DNA of 42,387 nt from an archaeon (GTDB lineage Archaea; Nanobdellota; Nanobdellia; SCGC-AAA011-G17; GW2011-AR17): NCBI GenBank assembly GCA_018653605.1, contig JABHYY010000030.1:1-42387 (forward strand), in the 5' to 3' direction. The notes beneath the pieces are model-generated. The model was not told the origin of the DNA. It worked only from the letters and a program-made list of their open reading frames with translations, and ran no database searches. Below are positions 15,412 to 23,409 of this stretch, piece by piece (within the stretch, counting starts at the first letter, position 1; the number at the start of each line of letters is the position of its first letter). Position numbers and translations under genes: made by a program.

Positions 15412-15857
15412 CAAGAGGATATGATGAACTGTACTACCAAGAACAATTAGACAAATTAAACATAATAAAAAAGCATTTCAAATTTCAAGGAAAAATTCTA
15501 GACATTGGTGCAGGAACAGGTATAATCTCTAAACATTTTGAAAATGTAACCTCAGTAGACCCTGCAGAAGAGCTACTAAAACAAGCAAAGGGGAAAACAG
15601 TGGTTGCTAAAGCAGAAAAACTTCCCTTTCCAAACAATTCCTTCGACACAGTGGTTTCGCTGACAGCACTACACCATTGTGATATAGACAAAGCAATAAA
15701 AGAGATAAAAAGAGTATCTAAAGCTGAAAACTACGCATTCACTATATTAAAAAAAGCAAAACATTTCAAGGAAATTGTAAGCAAACTAAAAAACAATTTT
15801 AATTTAAAAGAAATAGATGAAAAAAAGGATTTAATTCTAATCAGTCAAACAAACTAA
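15396..15857 (+). CDS. Class I SAM-dependent methyltransferase (short)
   Basis: A 153-residue protein with the SAM-binding motif ILDIGAGTG (34-42), an acidic end of strand 2 (SVDPAEE), and LPFPNNSFDTVVSLTALHH, typical of UbiE/Methyltransf_11 enzymes. It is shorter than most (about 200-250 residues), and the region after strand 5 is reduced to a helix and one strand, so it is a minimal domain or a member with a degraded C-terminus. The end LILISQTN reads as a normal final beta-strand. It overlaps the MBL gene by 16 bp and the convergent surface-protein gene by 17 bp. Substrate unknown. Confidence 0.82.
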   Translation: MYNEIARGYDELYYQEQLDKLNIIKKHFKFQGKILDIGAGTGIISKHFENVTSVDPAEELLKQAKGKTVVAKAEKLPFPNNSFDTVVSLTALHHCDIDKAIKEIKRVSKAENYAFTILKKAKHFKEIVSKLKNNFNLKEIDEKKDLILISQTN

Positions 15858-17709
15858 AGGGATTATTATTACCACCAGAACTTTTCTTCGGAGGTAATAC
15901 AGAAGCTAACTTTTTTTGATCTTCACCTTTCTTAATCTTAGCTTCAGTCTTCTTAATCTCACCAAGAACTCTATGCTTAAAATCAGCAACACTTTTCTCT
16001 TTACTTTCAAAGTGTAAACTAGGCTTTTTCTTCTTACCAGCCTTTTTAGGACTATCCATTTTCATTGGAGGTTCATCATTCTTAACAAACTTCTTAGCTT
16101 TCTTTTTGCCTCTTCTCTCTTTAATCCGAGGTCCAACTCTTGAATAAACTAAGTAACTTAAACCACCACAGAATAACACAGCAAGGAAAACATAAACCCA
16201 TGTCATTGAAGTTCTAGTAGCTCCATCTTCAATAACCAAATCATTAATAGTATTACCAGTAGGCAATCCTAAAGAATAAACACCAGTAGGAATCTCTTCA
16301 CCAAGATCAACTACCAAAGTTTCATTAACATCTAAATTTTTACTTCTTTTAATCATGTACTTAGCATTATCACTTTCTACTTCTAATTCAATATCATCTG
16401 TATACCTAGTATTACCAATGTTCCTTATGTACAAAACTTCATTTTCAATATTAATTTCAAGGTTACTAACCATATCTACAGTTAAAGTTTCATCATCAAA
16501 TAAATCTTCATAAGAACCTGAGATCTCCCAAGTACCTGGTCTTCCAAACTGAGGGATTTCATAAATAACACCCTTTCCACTTTGAACATCTCTCTTTGAA
16601 ATCAAATCCAAATCAGAATCTCTAACTTCCAACTCAACCAAACCTTCCATTAGATCACCAGCTTGATCATATAAAGAAGCAACAATTTCTAAATCCTCTT
16701 CAGGATACAATGTATAATTATTAAGCTCAACATCAACAGAGCTTGCTAAAGGATCAACTTCAACTGTTTTATAACTTGAACCTTCATTATCATAAGAATC
16801 TTTAACTGTAACAGTTAACTTATGATCACCTGATTCAATATCATCTGAAACAACAAAAGCATATGTAAACTCACTATCAACCAAAGAAGCACTATATAAC
16901 TCATCACCAAACTCAATTGAAACTGAAGCACTACTCACTGAAGTCTTTTGTGCAGTTTTAACTTCACCTGTTACAATAATATCATCACCAGGTAAAAAGG
17001 AATCAGCAGATGCATCCATAGTTACATACAAATCATCAATCAAATCAAAACTTCCAACATTTGAAAAAACTTGCATATTACCATAATAATCTCTAACTAA
17101 TAAGTTTATATCATAATCACCAGGATAACCAGCAACAAACTGATATTCATAATTTAAATAACCATCAATAACAGCAACAGCATCAACAAGATACTCAATT
17201 CCATCCTGCTCAAAATAGATTTCAGCAGAACCACTAATCTTGGTTCCATCCAACTTCTCAATCCTTCCTTCCATACTTAATGTGTCACCTAACTGGAAAA
17301 GTGTATCAGAAACATCAAATGTTCCTTCCATATCTTTTACAACTTCAAAACTTGAAGATGTTTCTTCATCAATAACATTACTAGAAACAATTGTTTGTGC
17401 TTTAACATGGCAATATCCATCCATGGATGATGTAATTATAATATTTGGTAAGTTTAGTGAAGAAAGATAAACTCTTTCACCAGAAATAAGATCAAAAGGT
17501 ATTCTTTGCAAAGGAAAATCCACATCATAACATTCAACAGTTAACTGCAAATACCCACTAAGGTCTTCATCTTCTAGAATTGAACCTGAAATTGTGACTG
17601 TGTCCCCTACATTATACCTAGATTGTGCAGGTCCATCAATATCAATGGTAGCACTTGCTGCAGGTATTAGTAAACAAATAATTAATATAATTAATAACCC
17701 CTTTTTCAT
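15841..17709 (-). CDS. Secreted Ig-like surface protein with C-terminal membrane anchor and basic tail
   Basis: A 622-residue protein. A signal peptide (residues 1-20, ending PAASA) is followed by five or so Ig-like/PKD-like beta domains with recurrent openings such as YNVGDTVTISG, FQLGDTLSMEG, FLPGDDIIVTGEV and LYPEEDLEIVAS. One membrane helix lies near residues 503-525 (WVYVFLAVLFCGGLSYLVYS). The C-terminal tail of about 95 residues is lysine-rich and probably cytoplasmic. It is likely an envelope or adhesion protein whose tail contacts cytosolic partners. Domain style is similar to the 943-aa and 679-aa proteins, suggesting a shared surface system, but this is inference. No lipobox cysteine follows the signal peptide. 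Confidence 0.82.
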   Translation of the reverse strand: MKKGLLIILIICLLIPAASATIDIDGPAQSRYNVGDTVTISGSILEDEDLSGYLQLTVECYDVDFPLQRIPFDLISGERVYLSSLNLPNIIITSSMDGYCHVKAQTIVSSNVIDEETSSSFEVVKDMEGTFDVSDTLFQLGDTLSMEGRIEKLDGTKISGSAEIYFEQDGIEYLVDAVAVIDGYLNYEYQFVAGYPGDYDINLLVRDYYGNMQVFSNVGSFDLIDDLYVTMDASADSFLPGDDIIVTGEVKTAQKTSVSSASVSIEFGDELYSASLVDSEFTYAFVVSDDIESGDHKLTVTVKDSYDNEGSSYKTVEVDPLASSVDVELNNYTLYPEEDLEIVASLYDQAGDLMEGLVELEVRDSDLDLISKRDVQSGKGVIYEIPQFGRPGTWEISGSYEDLFDDETLTVDMVSNLEINIENEVLYIRNIGNTRYTDDIELEVESDNAKYMIKRSKNLDVNETLVVDLGEEIPTGVYSLGLPTGNTINDLVIEDGATRTSMTWVYVFLAVLFCGGLSYLVYSRVGPRIKERRGKKKAKKFVKNDEPPMKMDSPKKAGKKKKPSLHFESKEKSVADFKHRVLGEIKKTEAKIKKGEDQKKLASVLPPKKSSGGNNNPFSLFD

Positions 17710-17795
17710 ATAGTCTCTTATTATACTTAACTAATTTATAAAGTTTCCTGTACTTTGTAGAAAGGTTTATATAATTATAATCAATATGTTGAAGT

Positions 17796-19499
17796 ATGGA
17801 TCTAGAAACCCTAAGACATAGTTGTTCACATCTTTTAGCACAAGCAGTAAAAGAATTATATCCAAAAGTTAAATTAGGTATGGGTCCAGCAATAGAAAAT
17901 GGTTTCTACTATGATTTTGACAAAGCTGAACCTTTCACTCCAGAAGATCTGAAAAAAATTGAAAAAAAGATGTATGAGATTGCAAAAAGAAAACTTCCTA
18001 TTGAAAAAGCAAAACTTACAAAAAAAGAACAAACAGATTTCTTCAAAATAGAACCTTACAAAAAAGAACTTGCAAAAGAACTTAAAACACCAACTTTTTT
18101 CAAACAAGGTGATTTTATTGACTTATGTAAGGGTCCACATGTTGAAAACACAAAAGAATTGAAAGGTTTATACAAATTAAGTAAAGTTGCAGGTGCATAT
18201 TGGAAAGGTGACTCCAATAACAAACAATTGCAAAGAATTTATGGCTATGCTTTTGAAAGCAAGGATAAATTAAAAGCATTTAGGAAACTTTTAGAAGAAG
18301 CAGAGAGAAGAGATCACAAAAAACTAGGAAAGCAACTAGAATTATTTTCAATTCATGATGAAGCACCAGGTATGCCTTTTTTTCATAATAAAGGGGCTTT
18401 TATATTTGAAACATTGAAGGAATATTTAACTCAAGAATTAAGGGGATTAAATTATGAATTAAATATGACTCCAATTATTCTTAACAAAAATCTTTGGTTA
18501 CAATCAGGACATTGGGACCATTATCAAGATAACATGTACTTTACAAAAATTGATAAGCAAGATTTTGCAGTAAAGCCAATGAACTGTCCAGGTAATATAT
18601 TAATATTCAAAACAAAATTACACTCTTATAGAGAGTTACCAATAAAAGCTGGAGAATTTGGTCTTGTTCATAGACATGAGTTATCTGGAGTATTAAGTGG
18701 TTTATTCAGAGTAAGAGTTTTTACACAAGATGATGCACATATCTATTGTACAGAGAAACAATTAAAAGACCAAATTATAGAATTAATTGATTTAATTGAT
18801 AGAGTTTATTCAACTTTTGGATTTACTTATGATTTAGAACTTTCAACACGACCAGAAAAAGCAATGGGTGCAAAGAAAACTTGGGACTCAGCTGAAAAAA
18901 GTCTAAAACAAGCTTTAGAAACTAAAAAATTAAAATATAAAATAAATGAAGGGGATGGCGCATTTTATGGTCCAAAAATTGACTTCCATATTAAAGATGC
19001 TTTAGGTAGGGGTTGGCAATGTGGAACAATTCAATTAGATTTCCAAATGCCAGAAAAGTTTGATTTAAATTATGAAGGTAAAGATGGGAAAAAACATAGG
19101 CCAATAATGCTTCACAGAACAATTTTTGGTTCTTTTGAAAGATTTATAGGAGTATTAATTGAACATTTTGCAGGAAAATTCCCTCTATGGTTATCACCAG
19201 TTCAAGTAAAAATCTTAACTGTTACAGACAGAGCAAACAAATTTGCAGAAAAAATAATAACAGAACTTAAAGAAAATAACATTAGAGTTGAAATTGATGA
19301 TAGGTCAGAATCAATTAGCAAAAAAGTTAGAGAAGCCACTCTACAAAAAGTTAATTATATTCTAACAATAGGTGACAAAGAGGTAGAAAACAAAACTCTT
19401 GCAGTCAGACACAGGTCAGGCAAGGTAGACTTTGGTGTCACAACAAAAAAATTCCTTCAACAACTACAAAAAGAGATTGATACAAAACAGATAAAATAG
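17796..19499 (+). CDS. thrS: Threonyl-tRNA synthetase, bacterial-type editing domain, no TGS domain
   Basis: A 567-residue class II synthetase charging tRNA-Thr. It starts directly with the N2 editing domain: HSCSH at 8-12 (HxxxH) and LCKGPHV at 110-116 (C111, H115). The catalytic core has the zinc-binding MNCPGN segment, FRVRVFTQDDAHIYC (motif 2) and MLHRTIFGSFERFIG (motif 3). An anticodon-binding domain follows (about 470-560). Canonical bacterial/eukaryotic ThrRS has a TGS domain of about 60 residues in front, missing here; archaea usually carry a different DTD-like editing domain. A TATA element (TTTATATAATTAT) about 25 bp upstream of the ATG shows the start is genuine. Confidence 0.95.
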   Translation: MDLETLRHSCSHLLAQAVKELYPKVKLGMGPAIENGFYYDFDKAEPFTPEDLKKIEKKMYEIAKRKLPIEKAKLTKKEQTDFFKIEPYKKELAKELKTPTFFKQGDFIDLCKGPHVENTKELKGLYKLSKVAGAYWKGDSNNKQLQRIYGYAFESKDKLKAFRKLLEEAERRDHKKLGKQLELFSIHDEAPGMPFFHNKGAFIFETLKEYLTQELRGLNYELNMTPIILNKNLWLQSGHWDHYQDNMYFTKIDKQDFAVKPMNCPGNILIFKTKLHSYRELPIKAGEFGLVHRHELSGVLSGLFRVRVFTQDDAHIYCTEKQLKDQIIELIDLIDRVYSTFGFTYDLELSTRPEKAMGAKKTWDSAEKSLKQALETKKLKYKINEGDGAFYGPKIDFHIKDALGRGWQCGTIQLDFQMPEKFDLNYEGKDGKKHRPIMLHRTIFGSFERFIGVLIEHFAGKFPLWLSPVQVKILTVTDRANKFAEKIITELKENNIRVEIDDRSESISKKVREATLQKVNYILTIGDKEVENKTLAVRHRSGKVDFGVTTKKFLQQLQKEIDTKQIK

Positions 19500-19537
19500 C
19501 ATAATCTTTTTATAATATAAAATTCTCCAAAATAAAA

Positions 19538-20542
19538 ATGCAATACAAGGCTTTATCTCTAGGGTTAATAAAAAATCACTTAACAAATGTAGTAAAATAT
19601 AAAATTGGAGATGAAGATCTTCTTCCTTACTTTGCAACTCTATACTTAACTTTAAGATGTAACTATGCTTGTACATTTTGTGATGATGGTTCAGCCAAAC
19701 ACAAGTATCCTGATTTAGAAATGGATGAGTTATCAACAGGAAAATTCAAAAAATTATTAAAAATATTAAAAAAGAGTGCTCCTTCAATATATTTTACTGG
19801 AGGAGAACCATACCTTAGGAAAGATTTATTAGAACTTTGCAAATTTTCAAAAAAAATCGGTTTCAAACCTGTATCAGTAAACACAAATGGTTTACTTATT
19901 GGTTCTTATCCTGAAATAATGGATAATGTTGATCAGTTGGTTATTAGTTTATTTACTTTAGATCCAAAGAAATATGCTAAAACAATACAAAAACCAGAAA
20001 AATGCTTAGAAATTGTAAAAAAAAATATTGACTTAGCAAGAAAAAAGAAAAATTTAATGTTAACTATCAACTGTGTTGTAACAAAAGATAGTTTAGAAGA
20101 TGCAGAAGAAGTTATGGATTTCTGTATCAAGAAAAATGTAAACTTTGCAATTGTTCCTGCAATGGTTGGATGTTATCCTGATAAAGATCTATTCCATAAT
20201 AAAAAATATCAAAATTTAATTAATAAAGTAATATCAAAGAAAAAGCAAGGTAAACTAATATTCAATTCTTACAAAAGTTTAGAAGTGATGAAGAATTTCA
20301 AAAAGTTCACTTGTTTACCTCTTTTAACACCTCACTTATATCCAAATGGAGATTTATTTTACCCTTGTCAGTTATTAAAAACAAAAGTTAACTTATTAGA
20401 AATAGGAGATTATAAAAAAGCAATTAAAGAAGGTAGAAAGAAATTTGGGTCTGTTCCTAAATGTGATAATAGGTGTCATTTATCTTGTTATATTGAGCCC
20501 GGAGCAATGACTATAAACCCTCTAAATCTATTAAAATTATAA
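19538..20542 (+). CDS. Radical SAM protein with C-terminal SPASM-like cysteines
   Basis: A 334-residue protein. The [4Fe-4S]-SAM motif is CNYACTFC (C41, C45, C48), followed by IYFTGGEPYLR and SVNTNGL, the usual GGE and strand 3 motifs. The C-terminal part has further cysteines (FTCLP, YPCQ, KCDNRCHLSC) arranged like a SPASM/twitch auxiliary-cluster domain, as in MoaA/PqqE/heme-maturation relatives. The reaction is unknown: SPASM proteins often modify peptides or aid cofactor synthesis. A good TATA (TTTATAATATAA) lies about 25 bp upstream of the ATG. It follows thrS on the same strand with its own promoter. Confidence 0.85.
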   Translation: MQYKALSLGLIKNHLTNVVKYKIGDEDLLPYFATLYLTLRCNYACTFCDDGSAKHKYPDLEMDELSTGKFKKLLKILKKSAPSIYFTGGEPYLRKDLLELCKFSKKIGFKPVSVNTNGLLIGSYPEIMDNVDQLVISLFTLDPKKYAKTIQKPEKCLEIVKKNIDLARKKKNLMLTINCVVTKDSLEDAEEVMDFCIKKNVNFAIVPAMVGCYPDKDLFHNKKYQNLINKVISKKKQGKLIFNSYKSLEVMKNFKKFTCLPLLTPHLYPNGDLFYPCQLLKTKVNLLEIGDYKKAIKEGRKKFGSVPKCDNRCHLSCYIEPGAMTINPLNLLKL

Positions 20543-20578
20543 CACAACCTTTTTATACCAACAAAAAATTCTAAACCT

Positions 20579-21055
20579 ATGCTAGAGGACCTTAAACAAC
20601 AGTTAGAAGAATTACAGAACACAGAAAATTACAAAAAAACAAAAGAACAAAACCCAGACTTAATCTTAGTCTCAGCTTTTTTCATGGGCTTAGACCTAAC
20701 TCAAGTTAACTGGGAACTAACTTTCTATTCAAAAGAAAAACATAAAAACTTCCTTTTCAAAGAAACAGTAGAAGAACATGAAGTGTTCCAAAAAGATAAG
20801 CATGAACTACAAGAGCTAAACTTAGAAAAAGTTAAAATCACTTTAGAAGAAGCTTGGACTAAAACAGAACAACATTCAGAAAATTATTCTTTAGCAAAAG
20901 CAATTGTTGTATTACAAATACAAAATAACCAAATCATTTGGAACATAACTTGGATTACAAATGAATTAAAATTCCTAAATGTTAGACTAGATGCAATCAC
21001 AGGTGAGATTATAAAACATGAGATTAATTCTTTAACAGATTTGAGAGTTAAATAA
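20579..21055 (+). CDS. PepSY-like domain protein, 158 aa
   Basis: A 158-residue soluble protein. The C-terminal part (ITWITNELKFLNVRLDAITG followed by EIIKHE) resembles the PepSY fold, in which a strand ends in DAxTGEV; the N-terminal part contains a similar strand pattern (VNWELTFYSKEKH), so there may be two such domains. PepSY domains often bind or inhibit partner proteins. There is no signal peptide or membrane helix. A TATA element (CTTTTTATACC) about 25 bp upstream indicates a leaderless mRNA. The stop overlaps the convergent DUF167 gene by 8 bp. The family call is tentative. Confidence 0.65.
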   Translation: MLEDLKQQLEELQNTENYKKTKEQNPDLILVSAFFMGLDLTQVNWELTFYSKEKHKNFLFKETVEEHEVFQKDKHELQELNLEKVKITLEEAWTKTEQHSENYSLAKAIVVLQIQNNQIIWNITWITNELKFLNVRLDAITGEIIKHEINSLTDLRVK

Positions 21056-21248
21056 TCTCCAGAACCTTCTTCTTAGAAGTCAAACCTCTTTTAACTCTAA
21101 CACGCAAACCAAGCTCTTTCTTAAACAGTTTAACCAAAGCCAAGTTAGCTTTTCCCTCGACAGGTTTAGCTTTCAAAGCAACATAATACACTTTATCTTT
21201 CAAAACAATAGAATCAGTTTTCGCTCCAGGTTTAACTATGCACTCCAT
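21048..21248 (-). CDS. DUF167 (UPF0235/YggU) family protein
   Basis: A 66-residue protein with the family core: VKPGAKTDSI, VYYVALKAKPVEGKANLALV and LTSKKKVLEI at the C-terminus. These positions match the conserved VxPGA..., PxxGKAN and GxxSRxK blocks. Function of the family is unknown. It is a little shorter than usual (70-100 residues) because the N-terminus begins directly at the first strand. A TATA-like GGTATATA (minus strand, near 21289-21296) and the repeat at 21255-21285 lie immediately upstream, so the repeat may affect its expression. Confidence 0.85.
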   Translation of the reverse strand: MECIVKPGAKTDSIVLKDKVYYVALKAKPVEGKANLALVKLFKKELGLRVRVKRGLTSKKKVLEII

Positions 21249-21254
21249 TTTAAT

Positions 21255-21285
21255 AATATCGGATAGGCTACTTTTTTGCCGATAC
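21255..21285. repeat. Dyad repeat, copy A, at the 3' end of fic
   Basis: AATATCGG (21255-21262) and GCCGATAC (21278-21285) form a stem TATCGG/CCGATA around a T-rich loop; a second CCGATA follows at 21285-21290. The stop codon of fic lies inside the loop. Copy B at 22215-22251 has the same outer 8-mers in the same orientation. Confidence 0.7.
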
Positions 21286-22185
21286 CGATATATACCTCTC
21301 TACCTCTTCTTTGCTACTATGCCAGATCCCATTAATTTTTGTAGCAGGTAATATTCCTCTTCTAGCTAATAAACTCAAATATTCCTGAGAATACTTTGAA
21401 TCTTTAGCAATTTCAGAAAGTGGCAACAATTCATTTTTCTTTGTTGTTTTTTGAAAAGCACTAATATACCTCATTAAAGCTTCCTCTTCCATCAATCCAA
21501 CAAAATTAACAAATTCTTTTAAATTTCCAAAATGTGCTTTTTCTAGAACATCAAAATATTTCTTCCGATCTTTATTTCTAATTATAATAGGGACATAGCC
21601 CTTACTAACAAGAACTAAGTTACATAACAGTCTTGCAACTCTTCCATTTCCATCGACAAAAGGATGTATTCTAACAAATTCATGGTGGGCATAAGCAGCA
21701 AGCTCAATAGGATTATATTTCATGAGGTTCTTTTGTAAATCCTTAACAAAATCTTTCATTTCTGAATGAACTTTGTATGGGGGAGTTGTTTTCAATTTAG
21801 ATCCAACAATTCTATTTTGTGAAGTTTTGTATCTTCCAGCCCAATAATCAGAAATCCCCTTTAGTGTAATTTTATGTAAGTTTAAGATATCCAACTCTTC
21901 AATCTTTTTCTTAGCAATCTTTTCAATCCAAGCCATTGCTTCTTTTTGATTTGTTACATCCAGATGTTCTCTTAAACTCTTCCCACCAATAGTGATACCT
22001 TCTTGTAGAACCAATTTAGTTTCATTGAGAGTTAAAGTATTCCCTTCTATAGCTGTTGAATCATAAACATACTCCACAATAAATTCATCTTTTAATCTTT
22101 TCAACTGCAATTTATCAAAAGGTTTTAGAGATCTAATTATTTTCCTTTTATCTAATATCCTTTTGTATAATTTTTCTGAAATCAT
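21268..22185 (-). CDS. Fic-family protein with internal inhibitory motif and C-terminal winged-helix-like domain
   Basis: A 305-residue protein from the ATG at 22185. The active-site motif HPFVDGNGR (174-182) is complete, so it should AMPylate (or otherwise modify) hydroxyl side chains of a target. The N-terminal STAIEGN (43-49) matches the (S/T)xxxE(G/N) inhibitory helix of class II Fic proteins, so the activity is probably self-restrained without an antitoxin. The C-terminal 60 residues (LLPLSEIAKDSKYSQEYLSL onward) look like a MerR/excisionase-type DNA-binding domain. A TATA box TTATAAATT lies about 25 bp upstream, immediately beside repeat copy B. Targets are unknown. Confidence 0.92.
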   Translation of the reverse strand: MISEKLYKRILDKRKIIRSLKPFDKLQLKRLKDEFIVEYVYDSTAIEGNTLTLNETKLVLQEGITIGGKSLREHLDVTNQKEAMAWIEKIAKKKIEELDILNLHKITLKGISDYWAGRYKTSQNRIVGSKLKTTPPYKVHSEMKDFVKDLQKNLMKYNPIELAAYAHHEFVRIHPFVDGNGRVARLLCNLVLVSKGYVPIIIRNKDRKKYFDVLEKAHFGNLKEFVNFVGLMEEEALMRYISAFQKTTKKNELLPLSEIAKDSKYSQEYLSLLARRGILPATKINGIWHSSKEEVERYISVSAKK

Positions 22186-22214
22186 ACATATCAAGTATTT
22201 TTAGAATTTATAAG

Positions 22215-22251
22215 AATATCGGTTAAGCCATTATTTGTTCGAAGCCGATAC
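22215..22251. repeat. Dyad repeat, copy B, upstream of fic
   Basis: AATATCGG (22215-22222) and GCCGATAC (22244-22251) make the same TATCGG/CCGATA dyad as copy A, with a 21-bp interior. It ends against the stop codon of dph5 and sits just upstream of the fic TATA box. Confidence 0.7.
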
Positions 22252-22974
22252 TCACTTCCATAGCTCCAACATCTCCTCTTCAACAAAATGCAAATCGCCA
22301 GGAACTATCAAACACTGTGGAAAAAGGTTTAACTCCGAAACACTGCCAGCTTCAACATATTTAACAACAAAATCTTTACAACCCAACTTAGCACAAACAA
22401 CAACTTTAGTATCAGCACTAATTGCACCTTTAGAAATCAAATAACCAACAGCCTCCTTACACTCCATATACTTATTCTCTTTAGGAACCAAATCCAAAAG
22501 AAACAAAGAATGCAAACCATTAGCTAAATTCATTTTCAAAACATCACAAGGAACCTTAACATCAGCATAACCAAAAGGAATAGAAGCAACCTTGCCATAC
22601 TTATACAATTCCAATCCAACAACTCCAACAGCATTCAAAACAGAAGCATTATTCACAATCTCAACATTAATATCCATAAATTTAGCCTCTTTAAACAAAG
22701 AAATATGAGTAGTAGCACCAAAAACATCACCAATTATCAACAAAGCAACATTATTTTCAACACTCTGATCCAAAATAACCTGTCCATCCTCAACAAACTC
22801 TCTTTCAGCCAACACAACTTTTTTACCATACAATTCTTCCAACTCACTCAATTTACAATCTAATTTAGAGGTATAATTCTCCAAATACACATAATCACAG
22901 GATTTAATCATTTCAAGCCCTCTAAGGCTAATATCCTTTGAATTACAAAGTCCTAAACCTATCAAATATAACAT
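22252..22974 (-). CDS. dph5: Diphthine synthase (Dph5)
   Basis: A 240-residue SAM-dependent methyltransferase of diphthamide synthesis on elongation factor 2. The start MLYLIGLGLCNSKDISLRGL is the typical Dph5 N-terminus; also visible are YLENYTS, LLIIGDVFGATTH (substrate/SAM region) and VVNNASVLNAVGVVGLELYK-like segments. I chose the ATG at 22974, although a TTG six codons upstream is open, because the TATA box at 22996-23005 is centred about 26 bp upstream (leaderless). Length is slightly below the family's usual 250-265. It indicates that this archaeon diphthamidates aEF2. Confidence 0.93.
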   Translation of the reverse strand: MLYLIGLGLCNSKDISLRGLEMIKSCDYVYLENYTSKLDCKLSELEELYGKKVVLAEREFVEDGQVILDQSVENNVALLIIGDVFGATTHISLFKEAKFMDINVEIVNNASVLNAVGVVGLELYKYGKVASIPFGYADVKVPCDVLKMNLANGLHSLFLLDLVPKENKYMECKEAVGYLISKGAISADTKVVVCAKLGCKDFVVKYVEAGSVSELNLFPQCLIVPGDLHFVEEEMLELWK

Positions 22975-22995
22975 AAAAATAAGGAAACCCAAAAC

Positions 22996-23005
22996 TATTT
23001 AAATA
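22996..23005. promoter_or_regulatory. Symmetric TATA box between dph5 and the exosome operon
   Basis: TATTTAAATA is its own reverse complement. It is centred 26 bp from the dph5 ATG on the minus strand and could also direct plus-strand transcription of pop5 with a leader of about 35 nt. Confidence 0.6.
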
Positions 23006-23063
23006 CCTTTGTTTTCCTAAATTCCAACAAGAGAAGAGAAAAGGAGATTAAAACTTTCTCAAT

Positions 23064-23408
23064 ATGAAATTAAAACCAATATTGCCCAGTTTACGGGAAA
23101 AAAAGAGATATGTAGCATTTGAGGTACAAGGTGAAGTAACAAGTACTACAATCAAGAAAGAAATAACAAGTACAATGAAAGAATTTATAGGTACATTAGG
23201 AATGGCAAATGCAGGATTAGAATTTCTGCCAGATTGGAAAGATAATAGAGGTATTTACAGAATTAACACAAAATTCGTAGACCATAGCAAAGCTTCTCTA
23301 GCCTTAATAAAAACTATAAACAATAAAAAAATCACAGTTAAAAGCCTAGGAACATCAGGCATCATTAACAAAATAAGAAAAAATTATTTTTCAAAGGAGG
23401 GTAATTAA
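23064..23408 (+). CDS. rnp2: RNase P protein component 2 (Pop5)
   Basis: A 114-residue protein with the Pop5 pattern: LPSLREKKRYVAFEV at the N-terminus, a central helix, then RGIYRINTKFVDHSKASLAL and VKSLGTSGIINKIRKNYF at the end, matching the final GTSGTIRKA...Y block of the family. With Rpp30 it activates RNase P RNA in tRNA 5' maturation. It is first in the conserved archaeal proteasome-exosome cluster. A purine-rich AAGGAGATT near 23041 is too far (about 16 nt) to be an ideal ribosome site. Confidence 0.9.
   Translation: MKLKPILPSLREKKRYVAFEVQGEVTSTTIKKEITSTMKEFIGTLGMANAGLEFLPDWKDNRGIYRINTKFVDHSKASLALIKTINNKKITVKSLGTSGIINKIRKNYFSKEGN
23393..23401 (+). promoter_or_regulatory. Strong Shine-Dalgarno of psmA
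   Basis: AAAGGAGGG lies 8 bases before the psmA ATG, inside the last codons of pop5. It supports independent, efficient initiation on the proteasome gene within the polycistronic mRNA. Confidence 0.8.
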
Positions 23409-23409
23409 A

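Noticed and set aside
21255-22251. Insertion sequence around fic
   Set aside because: No transposase or integrase is present and the repeats are in direct, not inverted, orientation. A cassette or regulatory reading remains open in the findings.
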